NCBI RefSeq assembly: GCF_016056275.1
Contig: NZ_JAECZA010000001.1
Span: forward strand, 142,803-206,802
DNA length: 64,000 nucleotides
DNA from: Dendronalium phyllosphericum CENA369
Lineage (GTDB): Bacteria; Cyanobacteriota; Cyanobacteriia; Cyanobacteriales; Nostocaceae
Direction: 5' to 3'
Positions 1 through 8,541 of the stretch are shown in pieces. Every line of letters starts with the position of its first letter. Position 1 is the stretch's first letter. The position numbers and the translations under genes are program-made. The notes under the pieces are model-generated. The model was not told where the DNA came from and did not search any database. It was given only the letters and a program-made list of their open reading frames with translations.

Positions 1-150
1 ACTGTTACTCACGGTACTCAGACCATAACAGCTGCGATCGCTCGTGAAAACCTCATGGCCGTTCAATTTCACCCCGAAAAATCTTCTAATATCGGATTGC
101 AAATCTTGTCTAATTTTGTTGCTCAAGTCCGTGAGAAAATTGCTGCATAA
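1..150 (+). CDS. hisH: HisH, glutamine amidotransferase subunit of imidazole glycerol phosphate synthase (C-terminal end)
   Basis: Only the last 49 codons are in the window; the gene enters from the left edge in frame 1 and stops with TAA at 148-150. The visible end contains VQFHPEKS followed by GLQILSNF, the class I glutamine amidotransferase C-terminus with the His and Glu of the Cys-His-Glu triad. In HisH this domain releases ammonia from glutamine and passes it to HisF for imidazole-ring formation in histidine synthesis. HisH is favoured over other amidotransferases because of the SxNIGLQILxNF tail and the following rsmD/petG/cytM neighbourhood seen in Nostoc-type genomes. The nucleophilic Cys lies outside the window. 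Confidence 0.85.
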   Translation, partial: TVTHGTQTITAAIARENLMAVQFHPEKSSNIGLQILSNFVAQVREKIAA

Positions 151-156
151 TATAAA

Positions 157-195
157 GAGTGCTGAGTGCTGAGTGCTGAGTGCTGAGTGCTGAGT
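157..195. repeat. Heptanucleotide STRR (gagtgct x5)
   Basis: Five perfect tandem copies of gagtgct (157-191) plus gagt, starting 7 bp after the hisH stop. The same heptamer, on either strand, recurs at 22116-22143 (inside smc), 24210-24226, 39513-39540 and 47287-47321. This is the short tandemly repeated repetitive sequence class of filamentous cyanobacteria. Confidence 0.9.
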
Positions 196-287
196 TAGAA
201 GAAAGAGTACTGAGTTAGAAGTTAGAAGTTAAGAGTTATTTATTTTTTCTCGTAACTACTGAACTAATGACTAATAACTATTGACTA

Positions 288-842
288 ATGACTTTAAGAA
301 TTTACGGCAATCGTCAGATTAAAACTTTACCTGGACAAGAAACCAGACCCACTAGTTCGCGGGTAAGGGAGGCAGTTTTTAATATTTGGCAGGGAAGAAT
401 ACCAGGTTGTCGCTGGCTAGATTTGTGCGCTGGTACTGGTTCAATGGGCGCAGAAGCTTTGTGTAGAGGAGCTAGCTTATTAGTAGGAATTGAGCAATCG
501 AGCAAGGCCTGTGCAACTATCCGTCAAAATTGGCAGCAGGTAGCTGATAGCGAACAAGAATGGCAAGTCTTGCGGGGAGATGTCATCCAGCAGTTAAAAA
601 ACTTATCAGGAAAGCAGTTTGACAGAATTTACTTCGATCCGCCTTATGCTAGTGGATTGTATCAGCCAGTGTTAGAAGCGATCGCCTCTTATCAATTATT
701 AGATGCCACTGGCGAAGTAGCAGTAGAACATAGTCCCCAAGGTTGGACACCTCCAATAATTACGCCTTGGGAAATTTGCCGCCAGAAAGTTTACGGTAAC
801 ACAGCTCTTACTTTCTACAGAACACTAGAGTATAAGGAGTAG
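288..842 (+). CDS. rsmD: 16S rRNA (guanine966-N2)-methyltransferase RsmD
   Basis: A 184-residue SAM-dependent methyltransferase that would modify G966 in 16S rRNA during 30S assembly. The N-terminal RIYGNRQIKTLPG and RPTSSRVREAVFNI stretch is the RsmD family signature. LDLCAGTGSMGAEALCRGA (about residues 45-63) is the glycine-rich SAM-binding motif I. FDRIYFDPPYASG (about 111-123) carries the DPPY catalytic motif of N2-guanine and N6-adenine methyltransferases. Length is normal for the family. The ATG at 288 places the RsmD start motif at residue 4, but no clear Shine-Dalgarno sequence precedes it. It follows hisH by about 140 bp of repeats, so it may have its own promoter. Confidence 0.92.
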   Translation: MTLRIYGNRQIKTLPGQETRPTSSRVREAVFNIWQGRIPGCRWLDLCAGTGSMGAEALCRGASLLVGIEQSSKACATIRQNWQQVADSEQEWQVLRGDVIQQLKNLSGKQFDRIYFDPPYASGLYQPVLEAIASYQLLDATGEVAVEHSPQGWTPPIITPWEICRQKVYGNTALTFYRTLEYKE

Positions 843-875
843 GAGAGCAAGCTTCGCCTTGGGAAAGGCATAAAG

Positions 876-917
876 GGGAAGGGGAAAAGGAATTATACAA
901 AGTTCTTACCTTTCCCT
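876..917. repeat. Purine/pyrimidine inverted dispersed repeat
   Basis: A ggggaaaaggaatta... caaagttct... cctttccctt arrangement forms an imperfect hairpin shortly after rsmD. Similar copies lie at 8474-8511 (opposite orientation) and 9752-9790. It is intergenic, non-coding and without a good T tract. Confidence 0.5.
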
Positions 918-985
918 TATCCCCAGAGGGAACCCCACCTTCCCCCTTTATCTTCTAAATCCTAACCCAGCACGAGCGCACTTCT

Positions 986-1102
986 TCACCCTCCCCCTAA
1001 CTGGTTGCCGCGCTTGTATTGCTTATAAGCAGCGTAAAATAGTCCAGCGAGGGTAACTACAATTAGACCAAGGACAATACCTGACAGCAGGGGTTCAACC
1101 AC
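986..1102 (-). CDS. petG: Cytochrome b6-f complex subunit PetG
   Basis: A 38-codon gene. The protein begins [14 protein letters not shown], then [15 protein letters not shown] and ends KRGNQLGGG. This is the single-helix PetG (subunit 5) of the cytochrome b6-f complex, needed for assembly or stability of the complex in the thylakoid membrane. It consists of a short acidic N-terminus, one transmembrane helix (about residues 5-25) and a basic stromal/cytoplasmic tail. The start is GTG at 1102, preceded by AGGAG seven bases upstream. The tail differs slightly from the KRPNELGG ending remembered from Nostoc. It is convergent with rsmD and divergent from cytM, another electron-transport gene. Confidence 0.93.
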   Translation of the reverse strand: MVEPLLSGIVLGLIVVTLAGLFYAAYKQYKRGNQLGGG

Positions 1103-1312
1103 TTTAAATCTCCTGTTTGCAATTCTTCAAGATTCATATCTCGTCTTTGATTTTACCAAATCGGGGGCGAATCCCGCTCACAGTAAAGTTTTTAGGTGAC
1201 AGATGTTCGTAAAAAACCTGTAATCTGTGCTTGCAGACACAATCAAGAACTTTTAAGCTATGTGTAGGAAATGAAAAATTTTGAGCACACCTAGACTTTC
1301 ACGGCAAACCTT

Positions 1313-1687
1313 TTGGATAACCAAATTACCAAACATGAAACTCTGATTCAGCGGCTCGCTTTGTTAGCTTTGGCGATACTGCTAGCAGTCCCTTTGGCCA
1401 TTTTTGGTGTTCAAATGGTTCGAGCTTCCGATCCATACGTCAAAAGTGTTCTTTCTTTGACAGGAGACCCAGTTCAAGGACATGCTATCTTTCAAATCAA
1501 TTGTGCTGGTTGTCACGGACTAGAAGCTGATGGACGGGTAGGCCCCAGTTTGCAAGCTGTCTCCAAGCACAAATCCCGGTATGGACTAATTCACCAAGTT
1601 ATTAGCGGCGAAACTCCACCCATGCCTAAGTTCCAGCCTAGCGTGCAAGAGATGGCAGACCTTTTAAGCTATCTAGAAACTTTGTAG
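1313..1687 (+). CDS. cytM: Cytochrome cM (CytM)
   Basis: A 124-residue membrane-anchored class I c-type cytochrome. A hydrophobic signal anchor spans about residues 12-37. The haem motif CAGCH is at residues 64-68 and the distal region PPMPKFQP supplies the probable Met ligand. The segment SDPYVKSVLSLTGD followed by AIFQINCAGCHG, and the end MADLLSYL, match CytM rather than cytochrome c6. In known cyanobacteria CytM is linked to low-temperature, high-light or heterotrophic control of electron flow. The frame opens after a TAG at 1292, and the only start giving a full anchor is TTG at 1313. It has no clear ribosome site, so the start is uncertain. It is divergent from petG with about 210 bp between, a shared regulatory region. 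Confidence 0.88.
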   Translation: MDNQITKHETLIQRLALLALAILLAVPLAIFGVQMVRASDPYVKSVLSLTGDPVQGHAIFQINCAGCHGLEADGRVGPSLQAVSKHKSRYGLIHQVISGETPPMPKFQPSVQEMADLLSYLETL

Positions 1688-1802
1688 GTTTAATATCTAA
1701 AAGTAAGGGCGCTGTTTCGTTCGCCCTTACTATTGTATTCTTCTTTCAAATTGGTATTAGTTGGGCAGCTTCTCCACACCCTTACAACCGTGTTTGTTGA
1801 AA

Positions 1803-1932
1803 GCGTGATTTTCAACTAAACATCTTTACTACAAAAATGTTTTAAATATTACACCTGCCAAATCAGTATCAGATCTCAACTATTGATGCATCTCTATGTG
1901 CAACAATGATTGGCGTGATTATAAAATCACGC
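1803..1932. promoter_or_regulatory. Inverted/direct repeats upstream of small membrane gene
   Basis: GCGTGATT at 1913-1920, ATAA, then AATCACGC at 1925-1932 make a perfect 8-bp-arm inverted repeat 27 bp before the start chosen for the next gene. The same GCGTGATT occurs at 1803-1810, and AAAATCAC at 2183-2190. It could be an operator or a leader hairpin; no known consensus was recognised. Confidence 0.35.
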
Positions 1933-1959
1933 TTTAAAGAGAAAGAAGGTGTAATATTT

Positions 1960-2163
1960 ATGAGTCAGTCCCCTAACCCACAAGCAAAAAGACTTCTATA
2001 CATTGTTGGTGTTGCTCTTGGTCTTGCTTTGTTGCTGACTGCTTTGATTTATTTCTTACTGGGAATTGGTGTAATCAAGTCAATTTCGACATATGTGATT
2101 TGGGCAATTATTCTTTTTTCTATTGGTGCAGGTATATTGAGTGGTGTTGGAACAAGACGCTGA
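1960..2163 (+). CDS. Small two-helix membrane protein, unknown
   Basis: A 67-residue protein starting MSQSPNPQAKRLLYIVG. Two hydrophobic helices lie at about residues 12-34 and 41-60, joined by a short GVIKSISTY loop, and it ends GVGTRR. The ATG at 1960 is preferred over an upstream in-frame ATG at 1906: it has GAAGG ten bases upstream, and the extension would run through a perfect inverted repeat. No family was recognised. It stands alone between cytM and a gene-poor stretch. Confidence 0.55.
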   Translation: MSQSPNPQAKRLLYIVGVALGLALLLTALIYFLLGIGVIKSISTYVIWAIILFSIGAGILSGVGTRR

Positions 2164-2622
2164 TATTCAATATTGCTACAGTAAAATCACGTAAACTTAT
2201 ATAAAAATTCAATTAAAAACTATATTTACTGTTGAAATTACTGACTTTTAGCTTTTGTATAGATCCCAAATTAGTTTTTTCTTAACAAAGCTTCCAAAAA
2301 GTAGTGACGATCTCCGATCGAATTTAAAATGAAAAATTAAAAAATCACAGAGTTCATCTTCAAAGCTAAAAACCACAAGCGCGATCGCCTCCTCACACAG
2401 CCCAATCTTTACACAGTAATTCTGCCTGTTGCACTAGTGTCACCTGCAAGTTCTATAAATTCGCTCATCATCTGGGCGGTTTCAATAGCACGGTGCTAGT
2501 ATCTTTATCTTCTAGCATTTAGGCAAAAGACCGATGCTGTAACAAATTACAATGCGATCGCGTTTTGATTTAGTAAGTCTCTAATATTTATTTGAGTATT
2601 TTATCTGCCTTTCCATACTTCT
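2164..2622. other. Intergenic, mostly featureless
   Basis: No convincing gene. It holds three HIP1-type sites and an AT-rich first half. A 28-codon open stretch on the minus strand (2409-2495) reads protein-like but opens directly after a TAG and has no start. Confidence 0.5.
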
Positions 2623-2853
2623 TCAAAATTCCTCTTCACTCAAGTAAAGTTTAATAAATTCTTCAGCAGCTTCTGAATTAATTTTGTGCAAACCACTGCG
2701 AATTGCTAGTAGTGTGTCGGGGGGTGGATCGCTAATTTCATTGACCCAGTTGTTTACTGCGGAACGTCCAATACCCATTGCAACTGCTAGACGATTCTGA
2801 GTTATGCCGTAAATTTCCAGTACCCGCTTAAGCGCTCTACCTGCTTTTTTCAT
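2623..2853 (-). CDS. XRE-family helix-turn-helix regulator
   Basis: A 76-residue, single-domain DNA-binding protein. Residues 7-36 (ALKRVLEIYGITQNRLAVAM then GIGRSAVNNWVNE) form the Cro/C1-type helix-turn-helix, with ITQNRLAVAMG as helix 2 and RSAVNNWV as the recognition helix. The tail SEAAEEFIKLYLSEEEF is acidic. The ATG at 2853 gives a normal domain. Two GTCC-N8-GGAC sites lie 37-93 bp upstream, a layout expected for autoregulation. Such small XRE proteins serve as phage or plasmid control proteins or antitoxins; no toxin partner is recognisable next to it. Confidence 0.75.
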   Translation of the reverse strand: MKKAGRALKRVLEIYGITQNRLAVAMGIGRSAVNNWVNEISDPPPDTLLAIRSGLHKINSEAAEEFIKLYLSEEEF

Positions 2854-2887
2854 GCCTCTGATTTTGTCAGAGGCTTGTGACTTGGTA

Positions 2888-2946
2888 AATGTCCTATTAT
2901 TTGGACTTTAATGTAAAATCACAATGTCCAAAACTTTGGACATTGT
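2888..2946. promoter_or_regulatory. Paired operators GTCC-N8-GGAC upstream of the XRE gene
   Basis: The distal site is a perfect inverted repeat with 12-bp arms: ACAATGTCCAAA (2921-2932), AC, TTTGGACATTGT (2935-2946). The proximal site keeps GTCC (2891-2894), eight bases, GGAC (2903-2906). Both share the same GTCC-N8-GGAC geometry, 35 bp centre to centre. This is the pattern of two dimers of a small HTH regulator controlling its own promoter. Confidence 0.65.
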
Positions 2947-3151
2947 TAATACTTGCCATGTAATTTAATAACCCTCCCCAACCTTCCCATCGAGAAACCG
3001 TCAATATTCTTCTAATGGCTCCCATTGAGGTATCAACAGCATTGTTTATTGGCTGTATTGTCTTAGCTTTGCCGAAGTACCAGCCTGAAGTAAGCCACAA
3101 TTTGTCCCCAACAACTAGGACGAAGAAATGACGAGTATAACTATCAAGCAA
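2897..3151 (-). CDS. Hypothetical 84-codon ORF, doubtful
   Basis: The frame begins MLDSYTRHFFVLVVGDKLWL and has a reasonably mixed composition (WYFGKAKTIQPINNAVDTSM), so it may be a decayed gene. Against it: the last quarter runs through the perfect palindrome at 2921-2946, which looks like an operator of the next gene, and no ribosome site or family was recognised. It may be a remnant of a longer gene. Confidence 0.2.
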   Translation of the reverse strand: MLDSYTRHFFVLVVGDKLWLTSGWYFGKAKTIQPINNAVDTSMGAIRRILTVSRWEGWGGLLNYMASINNVQSFGHCDFTLKSK

Positions 3152-5052
3152 ATAACCATGGACTCAACAGATAAAAATATCTGTATAGGCCGATCGCACA
3201 CAATAATGCGATCGCCAGTCAACTCGAACGATGCAAAAAAAGCAAAAAATTTAATTACTAGATCGCGATATTTTTAAGATTGGTAGTAAAAAATCCGTAC
3301 CCGCTATTGCAATTGAAACCATTATTGCTAATGGGAGAGTTATTGAGCTAATAGCAGTTAAAACCGACAATATGACCAATTTTAGCCTTTTTAAGTCAAA
3401 AAAGGTTTAGACATCATCATCTCAAAAAAGCTACGATATGATGAAAAATCGGTATTTTTACAGAACTAGACTTGTTACTGCCATTGCATTGCATAAATAG
3501 ACCAAACAATATAAATTTTTGCAATACAATCTAAACTAAATCAAGAAAAGATGAGCTTACTTGAGTTCGATGTTAGCGATCGCTTTTTAGCTAAAACAGT
3601 ATAAATTTCGATGTATTCGAGTAGAGCGATCGCTCATTGACTTTTTTTTCTTCTTCCAAGAATTTAAGTCTGACAAATGTGATTTTTTGACTAAGATTAA
3701 AATCTTTACGTTTATAAATATTGTGGTATCAATATGGACTATTTTGTAATTACAGCAGATTAAGAGAGCCGATACAATAAGCATCTTTCAATTGATTGAT
3801 GAAAAGCCAATTAGGTTAAGCTTTTCAAGCGCGGCTTGCTGCGATAGTTGATTTACAGATAAAGAATTTATGACCAGCTTTTTCAAGGTGATGCAGTCTA
3901 TTTTAATTTTGGGTAAAAGCCTTATGGTAAATGGATTCAGCGCTATTAACCCCTAAAAACTGAGATGCAGATTGCCAACGTAGATAACAAGTTATCGGCT
4001 TTGTTACTCATCGCCATGAAACTATATTCCTAATTATATTAGAATAAAAGTAAAAAAAAGATTTACATTTAATATAATAAAACTCTGAAATAATTTCATA
4101 GCAAAGGTTACAGGTTTCATTTGTAATATTTAACCTTATTCAAGCTTTTTATAATTTTATTAAAAAATACTGAATTAATAAAACTATTCTCTTTCAATCA
4201 TTGTAGGGGTAATAAAAGCGAAGAACCTGGAAATTACTTGTATGAATTGATTGGTTGGCATCGAAAATATTTAAAGTTAACAATTGTATTAATAATTATA
4301 ATCTTATTATTTAATTTATTCTGCAAAATCAATGTTTTTAATAATGTACTTTAGATAGATCTAATTTATCAACATTATAATATTTGATATCAACTTAGTT
4401 ATTAAAAAAATATATTAAAGCTAAAACTAATATAATAAAATATTCAAATATTGATTATATGTTGTAAAGATACCAAATTTTTAATAGCTTTAAAAAGGAT
4501 TAAAAATAATTATATTTCAATCAAGATGTAGTCTTTTTACAATATAGAAAAACCCATAATCTTTTAAATTTACTAATAATAAACAAGCATGATTTTTTTA
4601 AATTAAAAATTAATATAAATACCGAAATGCTGTCCAGGCAAATATTCTACTTGAAAAACTATATAGTTTTACTCAGTTTTATAATGCCTTTAAAATATTA
4701 GATCTATTTTTAAATAAGGTGATTAAAAATTATTTTTTGATGATTAATGACATAAAAAAATCAAATAGATTTAAAATAACTTTTGCTATTTACTAAACAT
4801 AAAAACTAAAATAATTGTTCATTAAAAAGAATGAAATTTATTTTTCTTTCCACTTAAGTATATTTACGCTGAGTTTTTTTAAGTGGATTCACCCTTAGAT
4901 TTTAGTTTTTTACAGGTTTATAAAAAAGGCAAATCAGTGGTTCTAAATCTCATTCTCCTGAATGACAACTAGACCACTAGTTAAGTCATAAAAAGAGTGA
5001 TTTTGTCCAAAACATATATCTGAAAACGTTGATCTAAAAGGAAATTCAAAGC
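3152..5052. other. AT-rich gene desert (1.9 kb)
   Basis: No intact gene is visible. From about 3950 to 5040 the sequence is strongly AT-rich with stop codons in all frames, quite unlike the HIP1-containing flanks; HIP1 sites disappear after about 3640. One protein-like fragment lies at 3255-3410. Possible explanations are decayed mobile DNA, a replication- or nucleoid-related AT tract, or a long regulatory region for the secreted RTX protein gene that follows. Confidence 0.6.
3255..3410 (+). pseudogene. Protein-like fragment without start
   Basis: Directly after a TAA, 51 codons read LLDRDIFKIGSKKSVPAIAI then ETIIANGRVIELIAVKTDN and end FSLFKSKKV. Residue mix and hydrophobic periodicity look coding, but there is no ATG, GTG or TTG in the needed place and no ribosome site. 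It is best read as the 3' remnant of a lost gene. Confidence 0.25.
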
Positions 5053-6954
5053 ATGGCTATCATTAACGTTACTACCTCTGCAGACAGCGGAGCAGGTTCT
5101 TTGCGTGCAGCGATCGCTTCTGCTCAAGCGGGGGACACCATCAAGTTTGCTTCTACCCTTGCTAACAAGACCATCACACTTACTAGTGGGCAGCTTAGTA
5201 TTACAAAAAACCTAACGATTGATGGTACAGGAACAGCGAATTTAAAAATTAGTGGTAACAATGCTACAGGAGTATTTCTTGTCGAGCGCCAGATAGGTGC
5301 TACGTTTAAGAACCTCACTATCGCTGATGGTAAAACAACCGGAAAAGGTGGTGCGATTCAAACCTATGACTATGGCAGCATCACAGTCGATAACTGTAAA
5401 TTTACCAACAATCGCGGTGGTACAGGTGGAGCCATCTATCTTGGCTATGGTGGTCGTTCTACGGTAGTTAACAGTAGCTTTGATGGGAATGATGGTACTT
5501 CTGCAAACTCTGGTTGGAGTGGTGGAGCGATCGCCACAGCTGGTGCTGGTAACCTCGTTGTTAAAGACTCCATATTTACAGACAACAAAGGGGTCAATGG
5601 TGGTGCGATTTATAGCTTGCTAGGCACATTGACTGTAGAGAACTCGGTCTTTGAAGGCAACAGTTCAGCAGGTGGTATGGGTGGTGGTGCAATCTTCACT
5701 GATGGAGCAACTCCTGTAGGACCTGGTTCTCCAATAGCAGGTACAATTACCGTCCGTGGCAGTTGGTTTGAAGATAACCATACTGAAGGCGAAGGTGGCG
5801 CGCTTTTTCTTTATGGTTACGCTAAAGACCAGATCGTACTTGAAGACAGCACTATAGTCGGCAATAGTGCAGGTTACAACGCTCAAGGAGTATCACGAGG
5901 AGGAGGAGTACGAGCTACCAGCGACCTCACTATCAAGAACGTCACTATTGCTAACAATACCGCTGAAAGGCAAGGAGGAGGTTTGTGGATAGATAGAAAC
6001 TCCAAAGTGGATATCATCAACAGCACCTTTTCTGGAAATAAGGTTACCAAAGATGCGGGTGGAGCCATGTTTATTGACACCGATCCTGCCTCTCCCATCA
6101 ATATTGTCAATTCCACCATCGTTAACAACTTTGCCGGACGGGCTAGTGGTGCAATCATGTTCGGTGGTAATAAGAACGTAACCCTGACAAATTCGATTGT
6201 TGCCAACAATACAGCAGGTAATAAATACCAACAGCAAGTTACAACTTCTCTCAAAGATGGCGGTGGCAACATTGAATGGCCTAAACCAGGATACGGCGAC
6301 AGACGGGTTGTAGCAGGCAGTCGAATTGTCGATCCTCTTATTGATACCTTACAAAATATCGGGGGAGATTTAGTGCATCCCTTGAAAACAGGCAGTCCTG
6401 CCATCAACACTGGCATCAAAAATGCGATCGTACCTACTATTGACCAAGGAAGCGTGCTACGGGATACTCAACCAGATGTTGGTGCTTACGAAGTAGCTGC
6501 CAAGAGGTCTCCTCAACCAATTAGTGCCGTTAATTCAGAGAAATTTGCCATATATGGCACTATGGGTAACGATGTCCTGACTGGTACTAGTGGTAACGAT
6601 ATCCTCATGGGAGGCTATGGTAACGATACTCTGATTGGTGGTGGTGGTATCGATATCTTAATTGGTGGAGGGGGTGACGATCGATTTGCCTTCCAAAGCT
6701 TTTCAGATAAGGGCGACTATATCATCGGTTTTGACCGCACAAAGGAAGCGATCGACCTCAGCCAAATTATCGATGGGTCTAATTTCAAAAGTACCAATCC
6801 TTTCACTGATTACATAAAACTAGGGCAAGTTGGTAGTAACACAGTTGTTAGCATTAACCCAGATGGTGACTCCAACCCAAATCAATTTCAACAGTTTTTA
6901 ACTTTGAGGAATATTACAGCCAGCAGTTTAACTGTCAATAACTTCATTTTATAA
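5053..6954 (+). CDS. Secreted beta-helix / RTX calcium-binding repeat protein
   Basis: A 633-residue protein without a classical signal peptide. Residues about 1-470 form a parallel beta-helix of the polymorphic-outer-membrane/choice-of-anchor type: recurring short strands with GGAI/GGAIY/GGALF and xxNSxFxxN motifs, opening INVTTSADSGAGSLRAAIAS. Residues about 500-545 hold RTX nonapeptides (GNDVLTGTSGNDILMGG, GNDTLIGGGG, GGGGDDRF), which bind Ca2+ in beta-rolls. A terminal ~90-residue segment resembles type I secretion signals. It is therefore probably exported by a type I system and surface-associated; no exporter genes are adjacent. AAAAGG lies about ten bases before the ATG. The adhesin-like role is inferred. 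Confidence 0.8.
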   Translation: MAIINVTTSADSGAGSLRAAIASAQAGDTIKFASTLANKTITLTSGQLSITKNLTIDGTGTANLKISGNNATGVFLVERQIGATFKNLTIADGKTTGKGGAIQTYDYGSITVDNCKFTNNRGGTGGAIYLGYGGRSTVVNSSFDGNDGTSANSGWSGGAIATAGAGNLVVKDSIFTDNKGVNGGAIYSLLGTLTVENSVFEGNSSAGGMGGGAIFTDGATPVGPGSPIAGTITVRGSWFEDNHTEGEGGALFLYGYAKDQIVLEDSTIVGNSAGYNAQGVSRGGGVRATSDLTIKNVTIANNTAERQGGGLWIDRNSKVDIINSTFSGNKVTKDAGGAMFIDTDPASPINIVNSTIVNNFAGRASGAIMFGGNKNVTLTNSIVANNTAGNKYQQQVTTSLKDGGGNIEWPKPGYGDRRVVAGSRIVDPLIDTLQNIGGDLVHPLKTGSPAINTGIKNAIVPTIDQGSVLRDTQPDVGAYEVAAKRSPQPISAVNSEKFAIYGTMGNDVLTGTSGNDILMGGYGNDTLIGGGGIDILIGGGGDDRFAFQSFSDKGDYIIGFDRTKEAIDLSQIIDGSNFKSTNPFTDYIKLGQVGSNTVVSINPDGDSNPNQFQQFLTLRNITASSLTVNNFIL

Positions 6955-7112
6955 GACTAACTCAGAGCGGTTGTACTTGTTGGAGTCAGCTGTCGAAGCT
7001 TAAGCCTGTTTCAGATTTGTCTTAATTCTCATGCTACAAGAACACGGTCAACAAAGACACATTGTTGGTCTTAGTTAAGAGATTGGTAAAAGGAATTCAG
7101 AACCAACTCATC

Positions 7113-7134
7113 CCCTCTTCGCTAGCAAAGAGGG
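7113..7134. repeat. Small hairpin between convergent genes
   Basis: CCCTCTT (7113-7119), an eight-base loop with GCTAGC, AAGAGGG (7128-7134), lying between the stop of the RTX gene and the stop of cinA. No T run follows on either strand, so it may be a dispersed repeat rather than a terminator. Confidence 0.4.
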
Positions 7135-7174
7135 ATTGGGAAGGTTGCTAGGTCAAAAGGACTTTATATTTGCG

Positions 7175-8428
7175 CTACAATCTTGTCAACAACTGCCGTC
7201 GTAGTAAATCCAAGGCTGTATTTGCACTTAAAAGACGAATTAGAGTCCGACCTCGCATTGTTCCAAACCGATACTCAAAACTCGTTACTTCGTCATTTGG
7301 CCCAGCCAAACCAATGTAAACTAAACCCACCGGCTTGGTGTCCGTTCCCCCAGTTGGGCCAGCAATACCAGTGATACTCAATCCCCAAGTCGTTGAGAGG
7401 CACATTTTTACCCCAACTGCCATTTGCTCTGCAACAGTAGCACTTACCGCCCCAAATTTATCTAAGTCTTCTGGGTTAACCTTTAATAGTCCAACTTTTA
7501 CTGAGTTATCATAAGAAATCACCCCACCCCAAAAGTAATCTGAACTTCCGGAAATCTCAGTCAACATTTGCCCTAGCCCGCCACCAGTACAGGATTCTGC
7601 AACAGAGAGAGTTTCTTTTGTCGATCGCAACAACTCACCGACTACAGAAGCGAGAGTTCGATCGTCTGTACCGTAATAATCCAGTCCTGCAATTTCTTTA
7701 AGTTGTTTCTCAATTGGCAAAATCAAAGCTTCTGCTGCAACTTCTGAACTAGCTTTAGCAGAAATCCGCAATCTGACTTCACCCTTACCTGCATAAGGGG
7801 CTACTGTAGGGTTAGGCAAGTTAAGATAAGGAGCTACTTTTTCCGCCAACGCAGATTCACCAATACCCCAAAACTTTAAACTCCGGCTGTAAATAATTTC
7901 TTGACCCCAGCCTTGGTTTTTGAGAAAGGGTACTGCGGTTTCACGCCACATATGATGCATTTCTGATGGCACACCAGGAAACGTGAAAATTGTGATGTCG
8001 GAACGTGGTTGCCAGATGATACCAGGCGCTGTTCCTGTAGGGTTGGGTAAAATTTCTGCACCTTGGGGAATCAAGGCTTGCTTGCGGTTACTTGAAGTCA
8101 TAACCCGACCCCGCCCAGCAAATTTTTGAGCTATGTCTTCAATGATTTCTGGGCGTTCTACCAAAGGGACACCAAAAAAATCAGCGATAGTTTCGCAGGT
8201 AAGATCATCTGGCGTAGGCCCAAGACCACCAGTAAAGATCAAAATTTGCGCTCTGGAAATAGCGATTTCAATAACTTGCTTCAATCGTTGTGGGTTATCT
8301 CCAACCACGGTTTGATAGTAGTGTGGAATACCTAGTTGCGCTAATTGTTGCGCCAAAAATTGAGCATTACCATTGAGAATATCTCCTAGCAATAGTTCAG
8401 TACCAACACAAATTATTTCTGCACTCAT
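7175..8428 (-). CDS. cinA: CinA-like protein (competence/damage-inducible; NMN deamidase domain)
   Basis: A 417-residue two-domain protein. The N-terminal MoCF/COG1058 domain (about 1-170) begins AEIICVGTELLLGDILN and carries FTGGLGPTPDDLTCE. The C-terminal CinA domain (about 250-410) has TLSVAESCTGGGLGQMLTE and GIAGPTGGTDTKPVGLVYIG, the nicotinamide-nucleotide amidase signature. In characterised homologues these domains hydrolyse ADP-ribose and deamidate NMN in the pyridine nucleotide salvage cycle. The length is normal, and the ATG at 8428 fits the family start. The gene lies downstream of the WecA-like gene and glyA on the same strand with gaps above 100 bp, so co-transcription is not certain. 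Confidence 0.9.
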   Translation of the reverse strand: MSAEIICVGTELLLGDILNGNAQFLAQQLAQLGIPHYYQTVVGDNPQRLKQVIEIAISRAQILIFTGGLGPTPDDLTCETIADFFGVPLVERPEIIEDIAQKFAGRGRVMTSSNRKQALIPQGAEILPNPTGTAPGIIWQPRSDITIFTFPGVPSEMHHMWRETAVPFLKNQGWGQEIIYSRSLKFWGIGESALAEKVAPYLNLPNPTVAPYAGKGEVRLRISAKASSEVAAEALILPIEKQLKEIAGLDYYGTDDRTLASVVGELLRSTKETLSVAESCTGGGLGQMLTEISGSSDYFWGGVISYDNSVKVGLLKVNPEDLDKFGAVSATVAEQMAVGVKMCLSTTWGLSITGIAGPTGGTDTKPVGLVYIGLAGPNDEVTSFEYRFGTMRGRTLIRLLSANTALDLLRRQLLTRL

Positions 8429-8473
8429 CGGATTAGGGATTGGGGATTAGGGATTGGGGACAAGGTTAAAGGT

Positions 8474-8511
8474 TAAAGGAAAAGAACTTTGTTTAATTCC
8501 TTTTCCCCTTT
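8474..8511. repeat. Purine/pyrimidine inverted dispersed repeat
   Basis: An aaaggaaaag-aactttgt-ttaattccttttcccctttg hairpin in the cinA/wecA-like gap, the reverse orientation of the element at 876-917. Confidence 0.45.
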
Positions 8512-8541
8512 GCCCAAGATTGAGCAGCTTTTCTCTAGTTC

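Noticed and set aside
155..195. Possible CRISPR array from short direct repeats
   Set aside because: Units are 7 bp with no spacers; these are STRRs. No CRISPR-like repeat/spacer pattern occurs anywhere in the window.
2409..2495. Minus-strand protein-like stretch HRAIETAQMMSEFIELAGD...
   Set aside because: Only 28 codons, opens directly after a TAG, no start codon or ribosome site; mentioned in the intergenic entry but not called a gene.
3587..3784. 65-codon minus-strand ORF in the AT-rich region
   Set aside because: Lys/Ile-rich composition follows base composition, no ribosome site, no family; taken as chance.
5883..6419. 178-codon antisense frame under the RTX/beta-helix gene
   Set aside because: Long only because the sense strand is a repetitive Gly/Asn-rich gene; composition is Pro/Thr/Leu-rich mirror of it.
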